From Toxoplasma gondii ME49 (taxonomy: Eukaryota; Apicomplexa; Conoidasida; Eucoccidiorida; Sarcocystidae), in NCBI RefSeq assembly GCF_000006565.2, contig NC_031472.1, positions 706,727 through 770,726 on the forward strand: a stretch of DNA of 64,000 bases, in the 5' to 3' direction. This document shows positions 12,951 to 24,626 of this stretch, one piece after another. The notes below the pieces were generated by a model, which was not told the DNA's origin, did not search any database, and saw only the letters and a program-made list of their open reading frames with translations. A program made the translations under genes and the position numbers. The stretch's first letter is position 1, and every line of letters begins with the position of its first letter.

Positions 12951-15028
12951 GCCTTTGCAGAGTCTAAAAGGAGGAAACGACACAGAAAAGAGAAGAGAAA
13001 ACACGAACAAGAGTGAACCGACGCGAGGAAAGAGAGAGAGAGAGGCCTCCGCTTCTCAGTCACAAGAAACGCCGAACGCGGGCAGGGCAGAAAAGACGCG
13101 GTGGAAAAGGGACGCGACTCCTCGCTCGTGGAGACCGAGACACCCAGAAAGGACTTTCTGCAGTCCGGCCACTACAGGTACTTCAGTTGAAGATGGACAA
13201 GAAAGTTGAGCGCCGACAGAGGAAGTGTGTAAACGCAGAGAGACGCCGCACGGGGAAAAGCAGGCACGCAAGGCGAAGCCTCCAAGACGCCGGCGAAGAG
13301 GCCAGACGGAAAAAATCGCTTAAAGAAGAGGAATCGACCCGTCTCCTCGGCAGAGCGAAACCCCCAAAAACGTTCCGCCAACAGAAGAAAAGAGAATCTG
13401 GAAACTCCTCGTTGAGAAGAATTGTCTCTTCAGGCCCGAGCTACCGGCGGTCAGGTGTTGTCTCCATGTCTTGCGGAGACCCCAAGCCTCCGTGTCAGGT
13501 CTGCAGGAGTGCATGCGTGCGGGTGGACGGAAATCAACAGACATAACCGAAACGGGAGAGAAGAGAATCCAGAATTGTGGAAAACGCAGAAATATACATG
13601 TATATATGTGCGCGTCGAGACTGTGCGACGACTGACGCGTCGAGTCTCGCCGGGACCGGGGAATGGTGTGCAGACACGCCCTTGGAGGTCGAGGCAGGAG
13701 GAGGTAAAGACGCGTTCTTGTTGCTTTTCAGAGCTCGTTTCGGAGCCTAGGTCTCGAGATAGAGAAAACACACTCCTTCTTTCGTTTCCAGTGAAGCACG
13801 AGGCAAGCGAGCGAAGAATTTCCGACAAAACAGCGTTTCCTCGACGCGCTGGCGGGCCGGCGATCGCAACGCTGCCCTGCATGCAAGGCGACGTTTTCTC
13901 GGGTGTACGTACACTGTGTGCGTCTGGAGAGTCAGACACGCGTTCAAGCTGTGTCCGAGCTCTGCCAGCGAAGAATCCATCGTTCTGCTCGGTTTTTTCC
14001 GGGGACTCTCAATTTCTTAGTGAAGAGACGTGGGAAGAACTCGGCAGTGCGTTCTCTCCTCGCGTTTCCGGTTTCCCGCGCCTCTGTCTAGCTCACGCGC
14101 ATGGCCCCGGCTCATCACGCGGTGGGTGGGTGACCGTTCTCCGCGCCGTGCAATTTTCGCAGGAAGTCTATGCCCCTCTTCAAGACTGCAACTGCCTTTC
14201 TCGTCGTTTGGAAGTTACACCGGCTCTGTTCCACTCACGTCTCGTTTCCATCCACGGGACTTCTCGTCTGTCTGTCGCCTAGTCGCCAGACCGCGCCTGG
14301 ACGACGCGCGCCAGCCAGTCGTCGGTGCAGTTGGCTCTGTGTAGGTCGTCTCCGTTTACGTCGTGGAGTTCTTCCCATGGCCCTTTTTCTTCTTCTGTCA
14401 ACTCTTTTCTGTCTCGTCTGACAGCCGTTCTCAGCTTAGATGCATTCAAGCGTCGTGAGGAACTGGTGTCGCGCACAAGCTGTTCCTTACTGCAATCCAA
14501 GAGGACGTAGAGCTTCAGGTGTGTGAAGAGGAATCCGCACACGCATGTACGGCAGTACATGGGAAGGTGCGTCATGTAGAACTCCTTGGAGGAATGACCG
14601 TAAACGTCTGTCTCTCCATGTATTTTTATGCGTGCGAGTGCATGCACTGACGGGGAGGTACCCGCTGGGATGCGGTGGACTTCGTTGCTCTGATCTTCTC
14701 GGGGAACACCAGAGCATGCGAGTGAACTTTTGCGGCACAACCAACCTCCTCGTGAAGTCAGGGCGCCTCAGGAAAGACCTCCCGGAAGTTCAGAAAACAG
14801 AAGCGGAGAGAGAGAACTCGTCAATCTTTCTCTGGGCATCAGAATTCACTTCGAAGGTTTCGCTCTACGCGTGGGCATGTTGCCTGCCCCAGTGCCTAGT
14901 TATCACCTCTTTCGAGGAAGGCGCAGCTGCTCTCGCCTGGTCAGGTGTACGTACAGGGACTCGGAAATGTGTCTGAGGTGTTAGGCGGTCTCGTCTGCTT
15001 GTCTCCACTTCCCACGCAAACGGCCGCC
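12951..15028. promoter_or_regulatory. Divergent promoter spacer between CAP-H2 and ARL2
   Basis: About 2.1 kb separates the two start codons, which point away from each other, so both 5' leaders and promoters must lie here. TGCATGC occurs near 13877. The 12-bp palindrome GTGTACGTACAC is at 13903-13914, and a near copy (TGTACGTACA) is at 14946-14955. A plus-strand open frame of 286 codons (13422-14282) has no motif I recognise and overlaps an open minus frame, so I treat it as leader or chance. Confidence 0.5.
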
Positions 15029-16049
15029 ATGGTGCTCCTCAAGGTTTTGCGGAAGACAAAGCAGAAGGAGAAAGAACTTCGCCTCCTGATGCTGTGAGTC
15101 AGGGTGTAGGGAGAAAGAGAGAACCGCCGAACCATGTAGCGAGGCCGACCGCTTCCGGTGTACGTACACCGAGTTCCGCGCTTCGCAGTGGTAACAGCAC
15201 GAGCGTACTGCAGGTGTTTAGTGATCAGCGGAGATTGTCCGCGACGCTGGGCTGTATGTTGCTTTTCTGAAAAGGCATAACTTCCAAAAGTAAAGGGCTC
15301 TCTCTTTGCTTCTCGCGAAAAGTTGAACGCTGCACACCGCTGTCGCGTCCCCTTACTCCCCTGTGGCCATCTGTCGCGTGAGTCCTGCCTCCTCCACTCC
15401 CGCTGCTGCACGCGTCCTTGCATGCGTCGTTGCCTGTATCTCCTGCTGCATGCGCTGATGCGGGCTGGCTCTTCTTCGGCTTTCTGCAGAGGTCTGGACA
15501 ACGCAGGAAAGACGACGATTGTCAAGCGAATCAACGGAGACGACTGGGACACGGTCTCGCCGACTCTCGGCTTCTCCATTAGCACCTTCGCCTTCCAGGG
15601 GTGAGTTGATTTTCAGCATCGCGGGTCGTACGCTGTGCGCGCTGGACACCACGAAACAGCGAGGACTCTGCTCATCGCTTCCACTCGCGACAGAACCGAC
15701 AAGATGCACCGATGTACACAGCTTCCTGAGAAACCACTTCCTATTCTCTCATAGATCCACCATGTTCGCATGCATGCGTGTATGTATGTCTCTGCTCGTG
15801 CATGCATGCACAAATGTGTACGAAGTATAGCTCCACTCGCTTTCACACATACCAAGAGAACACGGCTCTGGACAGTCTGTCGAAACGAATCTCGGCCATG
15901 GAGACGTGGAGACTCACCCTGCATCGACCTCTCTTCCGAATGTCTGAGTGGAAAGGCTCAATTTGCACTCTACCGTCGACAGACGTCCTCCTTTCTCCGA
16001 CTACGCGTGTGCTACTCACACGCATGCATGCTCACAGGTGCAACTATAC

Positions 16050-16092
<43 letters not shown>

Positions 16093-17876
16093 AGTGTATG
16101 TGAGTTTGTGTGTTGTTTTGAGGGCACTGTGAATTGAGAGGTCAGGAGTCTTGCGCGAGGTTTTTTCTTTTTTTGCAGATACAAGTTGAACATCTGGGAC
16201 GTTGGGGGCCAGCGAACGATTCGTTCCTTCTGGAGAAATTACTTTGAGGAGACAGACGGCGTCGTGTGGGTGGTGGACTCTGCGGACCGGCCGCGTCTGG
16301 AGATTTGTCGCGAGGAGCTTCACAAACTGATGAAAGAGGAAGTGAGGACTGCGTTCTTTGGGATTCGCCAGCGCGCTGAAGACGCGGTCCTCGGCGGCCA
16401 ACGAGGCAGTTGAACAGAGGTTGAGAAGCAGTAGAAGAGCGAATGAGAGACGCAGGCTGGCGAGGAATCCGAGGAACAGCCGGAGAGGGAAGAAGAGAGA
16501 AAAGGCGACAGACAAGGACCGGTGGAAGCTAAGCGGGGAGGAAAAGGAGTTGCCAGTGAACAACAGACGCGAACTGCCAGAGAGGGAGAACGGAGACCCA
16601 TGCAGGGAGAAAAGTGACAAGATAACAAGCCTCTCCAAAAGCAAGTCGTGATAAAGACAGGACGGGGAGCATGCAGAAGGAGAGCAAGTGATGGTGAAGA
16701 CAGGAAGAGCGCCTACGAGTTGTGGGGGCCAGGCTGTGGATACTGACGCTGACTGGAAAGAAAGGATGTTTCATAGAGACCTTCAGTTACCAGTTTAACT
16801 TTGTCTCGAACTGTTTCCTCGCTTTTCCGCAAGCGATTCACGAATGGAACTCAAGTCGAAAGGAAGTCCACACAAATGAAATGGCCCGAACAAGACTGCA
16901 GTCGAGACACGAGGTGAACAGTCTCTCGCAGTCGCGCGAGACGAGAAAAGAGAGGGTCGCGAGGAGATGAGATGCAGCGCTGAGGAAGAACGAAGAAAAG
17001 GAAATTCAGAAAGTCGAGAGCCAGCTAAGGGAGCGGAAGAACGCAAACACGAAAAGGCACCTCGTTGACTTTTTTTCTCTATCTCCCCCTCCCCCTGTCC
17101 CCCCCCTTGTCCATCTCCTCTCTTTCTTGTCTCTTCAGCGCTTGGCAGGAGCGACGCTCCTCGTCTTCGCAAACAAGCAAGACGTCCCCTCTGCAATGAC
17201 AGCAGCCGAAATTTCGCAGGTCAGACTCTCTCGCGGTGGAACGGCAAATGTCCACCACACGGGAGAGTGTACAGCTAGATATGCATGGAACCATCTCTAT
17301 GTATCTCGTAATTCACACGAGCCGAGGGGAGGCAAGTGTACACATATTTGCGTAAATATACATATACATAGAAGCATATAGGGACATATATGTCCAAGTA
17401 TACACACATTTGCATGCACGCAAATCTATCGATATATATATGTATATATATATATATATATACAGAGAGAGAGATGTGTGTCGACACAGGTGTATAGATA
17501 CATGCATATATTTAGCTGTGGTATATTTATACATACGTAGACATGTAGACATCTGGTTAGATACAGATGTACAGGTGAGTACGTCCTACGGATTTACAAG
17601 TGGTGCATGCCTGCGAGTACACAACACAGAGGCCTGTGTCTGTCCGCGGGGCTCTGTGTGTAACGGGTGGACGTGACTGTGAAAGAGTAGCTGAGGCGCA
17701 TTTGCGGTGTTCTGTTCGGATTTTTTTTCTCCATGCAGGCGCTTGATCTGGATGCGATGAAAGAGAGTCGTCATTGGAGCATCGCTGCATGCAGCGCCTG
17801 GGAGGGCGCCGGTCTTCTGGAGGGAATTCACTGGCTCGTGGAGGACATTTCTTCGCGAATGTTTGTCCGAAGTTGA
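15029..17876 (+). CDS. ADP-ribosylation factor-like protein 2 (ARL2), five exons
   Basis: Small GTPase of the ARF family; ARL2 is known for its role with tubulin cofactor D in tubulin folding and as a regulator of lipid-binding carriers. Exons: 15029-15093, 15490-15600, 16179-16341, 17139-17219, 17739-17876; all junctions are GT-AG, phases fit, product 185 aa against about 184 in animals. P-loop GLDNAGKTT is at residues 23-31, the switch I Thr in SPTLGF at 47, switch II WDVGGQ at 65-70, NKQD at 125-128, and CSAW replaces the usual SAK-type motif near 158-161. Residue 2 is Val rather than Gly, so it cannot be N-myristoylated by the standard route. The N-terminal basic helix and MLGLDNAGK match ARL2 better than ARL3 or ARF1. 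The start follows a GCCGCC context. Confidence 0.95.
16054..16089. repeat. (TA)n microsatellite in ARL2 intron 2
   Basis: About eighteen TA units between exons 2 and 3. A similar TA-rich run lies in intron 4 near 17436-17461. Confidence 0.9.
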
Positions 17877-20800
17877 GGCTTGTTTCGCCAACGACTCTCC
17901 AGAGACTCCAGAGACTCCACAGAAGCAGCAAGGGAAGTCCATCCCACGACCGTCGAGGATCTCGAGAGATGTCTTGCAGAGTCTGCTTTCCAGCAAAAGG
18001 TTTAAATCTTTTTCCCCAGATTGTCACTCTCAGGGCGACACGCGTGAGGAAAGAGGCGACTCTGTGGGCAGAGAACCTGTTTGCATGCGGCGTCGAGAAA
18101 AAAATTGGTAGCAGCCTGCAGTGGAAGACGCATGCACATCCCCATGGCACATGCGAGAGAACAGCAACACTCAGCTTTGTCGCTTCTTTCATCGACGCTG
18201 TTTCTCGTCGTGACATAGGGGTCTGTTTTTTTTGGAATCGCCGCTCCTCGAGTTTAGTCGAAAGTACGAGACGCGCCTTTGTAACCCCCAGCAGAAAAGA
18301 CAAAGGACAAAGAATCAAGGGAAACGCAGGGGAGAGAAAGAGAAAGAGAGGGAGAAAGACCGGGAGTGTCGAGAGAGGAAGAGAGAGATACACGAATAAT
18401 AGAGGTGCAGAGACCGAGATGCGAGATCTTCGTCGTAGGAGACCCTGGGGATGGAGCAGGCTCTTGGGAGAAGCTTCAAGGACTCGGGCCTGCTAGCTGT
18501 GCTGTCACTCTTTCGCTCTCGCATGCGGAGGCAGATTGTTTGAGGAAGAAAACATTTCTTTCTGTGTCTCAGAGAGAGACTTGTCAATGCCGCAATTGTT
18601 TTCGACAAGGAAAGAGACACACTCGATACGCACTCGCGAATGAACTCGCACGGCTCGAAACACAGGCGTTTCTCTGTTTAACTGGGGGGCCGCTGCTCTT
18701 CATGTGTTTACTCCGGAAGTCGTAGACATCCTGGAACTTTTTTCTTCTCTTGATGCTCACGTTCTTCTGTTTTTTTCTGTCCGTTTCTTCCTCTCGTCCT
18801 CTCTCTCTCTCTCTGTGTCGCATTGGCTCTCTGGAGTGTCGAGCAGTCTCGCTTCTCTCCAGCGAGAGATTGTTGACTAAGGGGCCCTGTTTCACCGTCT
18901 CGTCTTCACCTTTCGACTTCTTCGCAGCAGCTGATATTTCCCTGCCCACTCTCTCCAATCTTCAGCCGTTTGTCTCCTGCATCGATTCATCCAGAAAGCA
19001 GCTTTATGCAAGCGTTTTTTTCCAGGACTACAGAAAAGCTTCTTTGAACTTCCTGCTTCTTGAGAGCGTCGGTAGCGTCATGGGACTTACCATACAGCGC
19101 GTCGCTTCTTGTTTGAAAGAGACTTGTGACGACGCTCACTCTCTTCATTCGTCCTTCGTGCTCCTCTGTCTTTCTTCCCCTCTCCGTTCTCTTTTTCCTT
19201 CTATCTGTTCTTTTCTCGCTTCTATGTTCCCCCTTTTTCTTCTGTCCCCTTCTTTCTTATCTACCTTATTTCTTCCTCTCTCGTTCTTGTTCTCCTTCCT
19301 TGCTTTCCCCGCCCCCCCCCCCCCGCTCTCCCTCATCCACTCTTGTTTCTCCTCTCTCTCTTTCTACGGTATGCAGAGAACCTGTGTGTCTTCACAGAAC
19401 AAAGCGCCTCGAAAACTCTCCTTTCAGGGTGTTTCCTCGCAAATGCCACAGGGGCGTTTTTCTTCGCTCTCACTTCAGACATCTCGCTATCAGTCCGTGT
19501 GTGCAAACTGTACAGACAAATCAACCCGTTCCCCACAATGGTGGGCCAGCGCCTGTTGTTCGTACTTCAAGGAGCTTCGATCTTCTGCATTTTCCTTCAC
19601 TTTCCTTCTCCTCTATAGACACACAGAGTGAAGGAGCTTCGATCTTCTGCATTTTCCTTCACTTTCCTTCTCCTCTATAGACACACAGAGTGAAGGAGCT
19701 TCGATCTTCTGCATTTTCCTTCACTTTCCTTCTCCTCTATAGACACACAGAGTGAAGGAGCTTCGATCTTCTGCATTCTCCTTCACTTTCCTTCTCCTCT
19801 ATAGACACACAGAGTGAAGGAGCTTCGATCTTCTGCATTTTCCTTCACTTTCCTCTCCCTCTAAAAACACAGCACACGGTGATTCAGATCTTTCTGGGCC
19901 TTTCCATTTTCATCAGACGCGACGTTGCAGCAGATGCGCCAGGATCTCTCGGGTGGTGCGGAAAAAGGAGATACATGCAGCTCGTGAGTAAGAGGGAGAG
20001 GACTGGGTTTCGTGGCTGGGCAAACGCGTTTTGAAAAGGACAGAAATAACGCAGACGACATGGCAGGAAAAAAAGGGGTCGCAAGAATGCTGTCTCCAAG
20101 GAACTGGGCGTCTTAAACTTGTGTGGTGTCACCGGCGGAGAGGCGCACTGAGGGGGGGTGCATGCATGCGTTCCTTTGCGCGGAGGAAGAACGATTGTTT
20201 CTTGCTGAGCTTGTGTTCTCCGTCGAAAAAAACGGTCTCTCTCTTCTTCGCTTTTCTTCTTTCGCTTGTGCTTGGCACCCTTCGCAGACTCCTGTGAAAT
20301 TCGCCCACCTCTGCCCCCGTCGCTCTCCCTGCAGATGCAAAGAAATAGAGGAGGGCCTCGCCTTCAAGTTCAACTCTCCCTCTCCGCGAGAAGACAAAGT
20401 TGTTGCTTTCCACGGATTTTCTGCTCTTCTCCGGTGTCCTAACAGTCTTCGGACCTCCTCTTGCGGCGAAACTTCCTCGCTTCATTGGAGTGTGAGGCGG
20501 GAGCTGAGCGTCGCCTCCCTGCGACGGCGAGAGGCGATATTCTCGTCAAAGGTATCGGCAAAAGAAGATAAAAAGCGCGTTTTTCTCCTTCAACAGAAAT
20601 CGTTGCCTTGGCTTCTTTTCTCTTCGCTGATCTGAAATGCCTTGCCCTCCCAAAAGGCGAGCGCTGCCCGGAACGCTCGTGAAGAGAGAAAGTTCTCCCG
20701 CCTAAGATAGTCCTCTTCTCTCGTTTTTACACTTCCTGCCTCTTGACTCTCACCTCATCTCCTCCAAAATTTCTATTTACATACACGTATATATATATAT

Positions 20801-21575
20801 ATATACATGTTTATCTTCAGTCATATGCACTGTATATATATATATATATGTGCATGCTCCTATATCTGGAGAGCTTTGTTTTATGTGTTTGACTTCCTCG
20901 CTCGTCTGGGTTGTTCGCGCATCTCTTTCCCTATTCGCTCTTGTCAAGCAGCGAGAAGCGGCGCTGCGACAACTCGCAAGCCTTCCAGAACGGACTGGAC
21001 AGACGACCTTCTGCCGCGCCTTCTTGTTTCCTCCTCGCTTATTTCCCCGTCTTTCTCTTCGTCCTCTTTACCTTCTTCCTCTTCTCTTCTTCCACCGTTC
21101 CACCTCCTTTGTTTCCACCCTTTCCCCCGCTTTTCTTTGGCCTCTGCCCCGTCCGCCCCCCCGCGCCGTCGCTCTGCATGCTCGTCTGCCCGCCTGTTCT
21201 CCTGGGAGACGGCGCGGACTGACGAAGGCCTTTCCTTCTTTCTCTCTGTCTCTCCTGGAACCTCTGCTGCAGGTCCGTCCTTGCGCGGTCACTGCTCAAC
21301 TCGTCTCTCTTCTCTCTGTCGAGCGATTTCTTCGTCTGCCTTTTTCTCCGGCTCTGGCCTCCCTCCTTGTTCTCTCCATTCGCTCGGGCCAGCTAAGCGG
21401 TTGAGGAGAAGCGCGCTCCACTTTCCATCTGCTCTTCTCTTCAGGCTAGAAGAACGCCCGAGGCTACGGGAGGCGTTGAAGTCAAGGAAACGAGGGGAGC
21501 AGTTGAAACGCGCCGCTTGGTTGTGTGAAAAAGAACGAACTTCCTGCCTTTCCTGTTTCTGTTCGAAGCGCGACC
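17877..21575. other. Spacer: ARL2 3' end to WTAP-like 5' leader
   Basis: No exon with recognisable homology was found in 3.7 kb. The stretch 18700-19350 is strongly pyrimidine-rich on the plus strand, a 62-bp minisatellite occupies about 19571-19860, and TA runs flank 20790-20850. The open plus frame 20807-21664 is Ser/Pro/Leu-rich with no motif and runs into the first WTAP-like exon in another frame, so it is probably leader sequence. Confidence 0.5.
19571..19860. repeat. 62-bp minisatellite, about 4.7 copies
   Basis: Unit starts at 19571, 19633, 19695, 19757 and 19819, each opening GGAGCTTCGATCTTCTGCAT and containing CTATAGACACACAGAGTGAA. Copies differ by one or two bases (an internal TTTT/TCTT change), and the last copy diverges after CTTTCCT. 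It lies outside any supported exon. Confidence 0.95.
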
Positions 21576-24075
21576 ATGCAAGTCTCCAGCGACAGTCGAG
21601 CTGTCGAGACGGGAGCTGTCCAGAGCGAGGACCGCCAGTCTGCGGACTCCCTGGAAGAATCTGAGACGCCTCTCCCCTCTGTTGGGCTGCTGCTGCAAGT
21701 GATCGCAGAGCACAAGGTGAGGAAGCAAGAGTGATGGAGATTGGAAACTCACTTTCAGGGCAGAAAGTCTGACCTGCTCATCTGTTTTGCCTCCGTAGTC
21801 GAATCGACTGTTCTCCTGACGAAGCCAAGAGGGATAACGCGTTTGTCTTTTTTCTTCAGTCAATGGCATTTTGGTGGTGGCAGAAAGAAGACTCGCCGAG
21901 TCATCCCATTTTGTGCGAAACCGCAGAAATCTGTGCAGGCTAATGGGTCCGGATGGGGGGCGACGCGAAAGGCGGACGCACCAATCTCATGATCGCAAAC
22001 ATCTACACCCTCCGTCGCGCCCACGGTTTCCTTCACTGGTCTCCCGCGTAACCTCTCTCTTGATCGCTCTCTTGATCTCTCTCTTGATCTCTCTCTTGAT
22101 CGCTCTCTTGATCTCTCTCTTGATCTCTCTCTTGATCGCTCTCATGATCGCTCTCTTGATCGCTCTCTTGATCTCTCTTTTGATCGCTCTCTTGATCTCT
22201 CTCTTGATCGCTCTCTTGATCTCTCTCTTGATCCCTTCCCTGTTCTCCCCCGCGTTCTCTCTCTTGATCTCTTCCCTGTTCTCCCCCGCGTTCTCTCTCT
22301 TGATCTCGCGTCGACTGTGTTCCCGACGCTCTCTCTCACAACAACTTGTCTCTTTCTCTTCGACTTCTTTGCTCGGTGTTCCCTGCAGAAGCGCGAGCAC
22401 TTGCAGCTCTCGCTTATCGCCTCGCTGGAGGCGCAGCTCGCGGAGACTCGGGCGTGTGTCTCCGAGTATCGCGCATGTCACGATGTTGCGAGCAATCGCC
22501 TGCGCACCGTCGTAGTCGACCCTGCCGTCAGTTTGGAAATCAAGACGCTCCGGAGAAAACTCTTCGACACAGAAACGCTCCTCCGCCGCGCGAAGGAGCA
22601 ACTCGCTGCGCAGAACTTCTCGGGCCAGAGGTGGGCGTAGATCTGACAGGCGACTTCGACAGACCAGAGTCCCTGCAAGTGTCGACCTGAGTCGAAGACT
22701 CTCTCTCGGGATGTCAACTTAAGTATTGTTTCGCCATTCTTCTTTTCCTGGATCTAGCACACTGTCTCGGAAAATCTATGCAAGGCGCTCCGGGTCTTGA
22801 GAGAAAGGACTTCCGTGTGGGGAGTGAAATCCTTCAGCGTCCACTCGCCTGGAGAAGAGGCGTATTCGCGGTCGCCAGTGAGAACGGTGTTTTTTCTATT
22901 GAAACGCGTCTTCAAGAAACTTCTTTCCTCTCTTGAATCCTCAGAAGCCCAGCAGTGCCTTGCAACCACCCGCATCTCCATTTTTCAATATACACAAAAA
23001 ACATGTAAATACAGGTATACATATATATATATATATACATGTATATATTTATGTAAATATGTGTCTGCAAGTGTAGAACCAGTGTGTGTGTCGATACCGA
23101 CGTTTTTCCATATATATCCACATATATATATGTATATATTTTTGCATTCTTTGTACTTCCCTGCAGTTGCAAGACACGATTTTCTCTCTCTGTGGTTTCT
23201 TTCTGGTGCAGTGTTATGGGCCAGCGTCTGATCAACAAATGCAAAACTCTGCAGGAGGAAAACAACGAGCTGGGCCGTTCTCTCGCCGAGACGCACCTGC
23301 AGCCTCTGACGGTCGAAGTTGCGGGTCTGAAGAAACATGTCGCTTTCTTGCGTGGGGAACTCAGGTAAGACACACAAAGTCCTCGAACAGCCAAAAGCGA
23401 AACTCGACGTAACATTCGGGAGAGAGCTTTTTGTGACATGCCAGTGTCACCTGTACACCTCAACGTGCATATCTGTAGGAGTCTCTCTTTTTATCCAGAT
23501 GTATATATATATATATATGTATGTGTATATATATGTATATGTATATGCATGTATATGTGTATGTCGTTGTGTTGATGTGAATGTACTGTCGCGTAGACAA
23601 GGATGTAGATGCGTTGATCGATGTGCATGCATTCGTGTATAAGCCAGGTGGACGGAGAAGTTGAAGGTGCTCAGGCATGCAACTCTGCGTCTACGCATTC
23701 GTGTGAAAGATGCCCAGCGACAGTGGGCGTGTGTGCGTGGAGTAGGCGCGGGACTCCACTGCACAATCTTGCCGCATGCGTTTTTTTCAGGCAACTCCGC
23801 GAACTGAACAGCGACATGGATCGCGACAATGAAACGATGGCCCTCCAACTTCAAGAGCTCTCCACCACCGTCGCAGTAAGTGGAAGAACGTTTTCTGCCT
23901 GTAGAGTCAGATCCACTCAGAGGGCCGAAGACAAAACAGTCTTCCTCGCGTGCCTTAGCTCTACACACACTTGTATGTATATATACATATATATATGTTT
24001 GTATGTGTATTTATTTAGAGGTAAACAGGTGAGTATACACTTGCATATGTGCTCTGCTTATATCTGCTTGTGGAT

Positions 24076-24113
<38 letters not shown>

Positions 24114-24590
24114 GTTTATATGTATATTTATTTAGAGGTAAACAGGTGAGTATACACTTGCATATGTGCTCTGCTTATATCTGCTTGTGGATATACATGT
24201 ATATATATATGTTTATATGTATATTTATTTAGAGGTAAACAGGTGAGTATACACTTGCATATGTACTCTGCTTATATCTGCTTGTGGATATACATGTATA
24301 TATATATATATATATCTGTTTATATGTATATTTATTTAGAGGTAAACAGGTGAGTATACACTTGCATATGTGCTCTGCTTATATCTGCTTGTGGATATAC
24401 ATGTATATATATATGTTTATATGTATATTTATTTAGAGGTAAACAGGTGAGTATACACTTGCATATGTGCTCTGCTTATATCTGCTTGTGGATATACATG
24501 TATATATATATGTTTATATGTATATTTATTTAGAGGTAAACAGGTGAGTATACACTTGCATATGTACTCTGCTTATATCTGCTTGTGGAT

Positions 24591-24626
<36 letters not shown>

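Noticed and set aside
13422..14282. 286-codon plus-strand frame upstream of ARL2
   Set aside because: No recognisable motif, an overlapping open minus frame, and a position inside the divergent promoter spacer.
22052..22307. CRISPR-like array
   Set aside because: There are no spacers between units; it is a simple tandem repeat in a eukaryotic intron.
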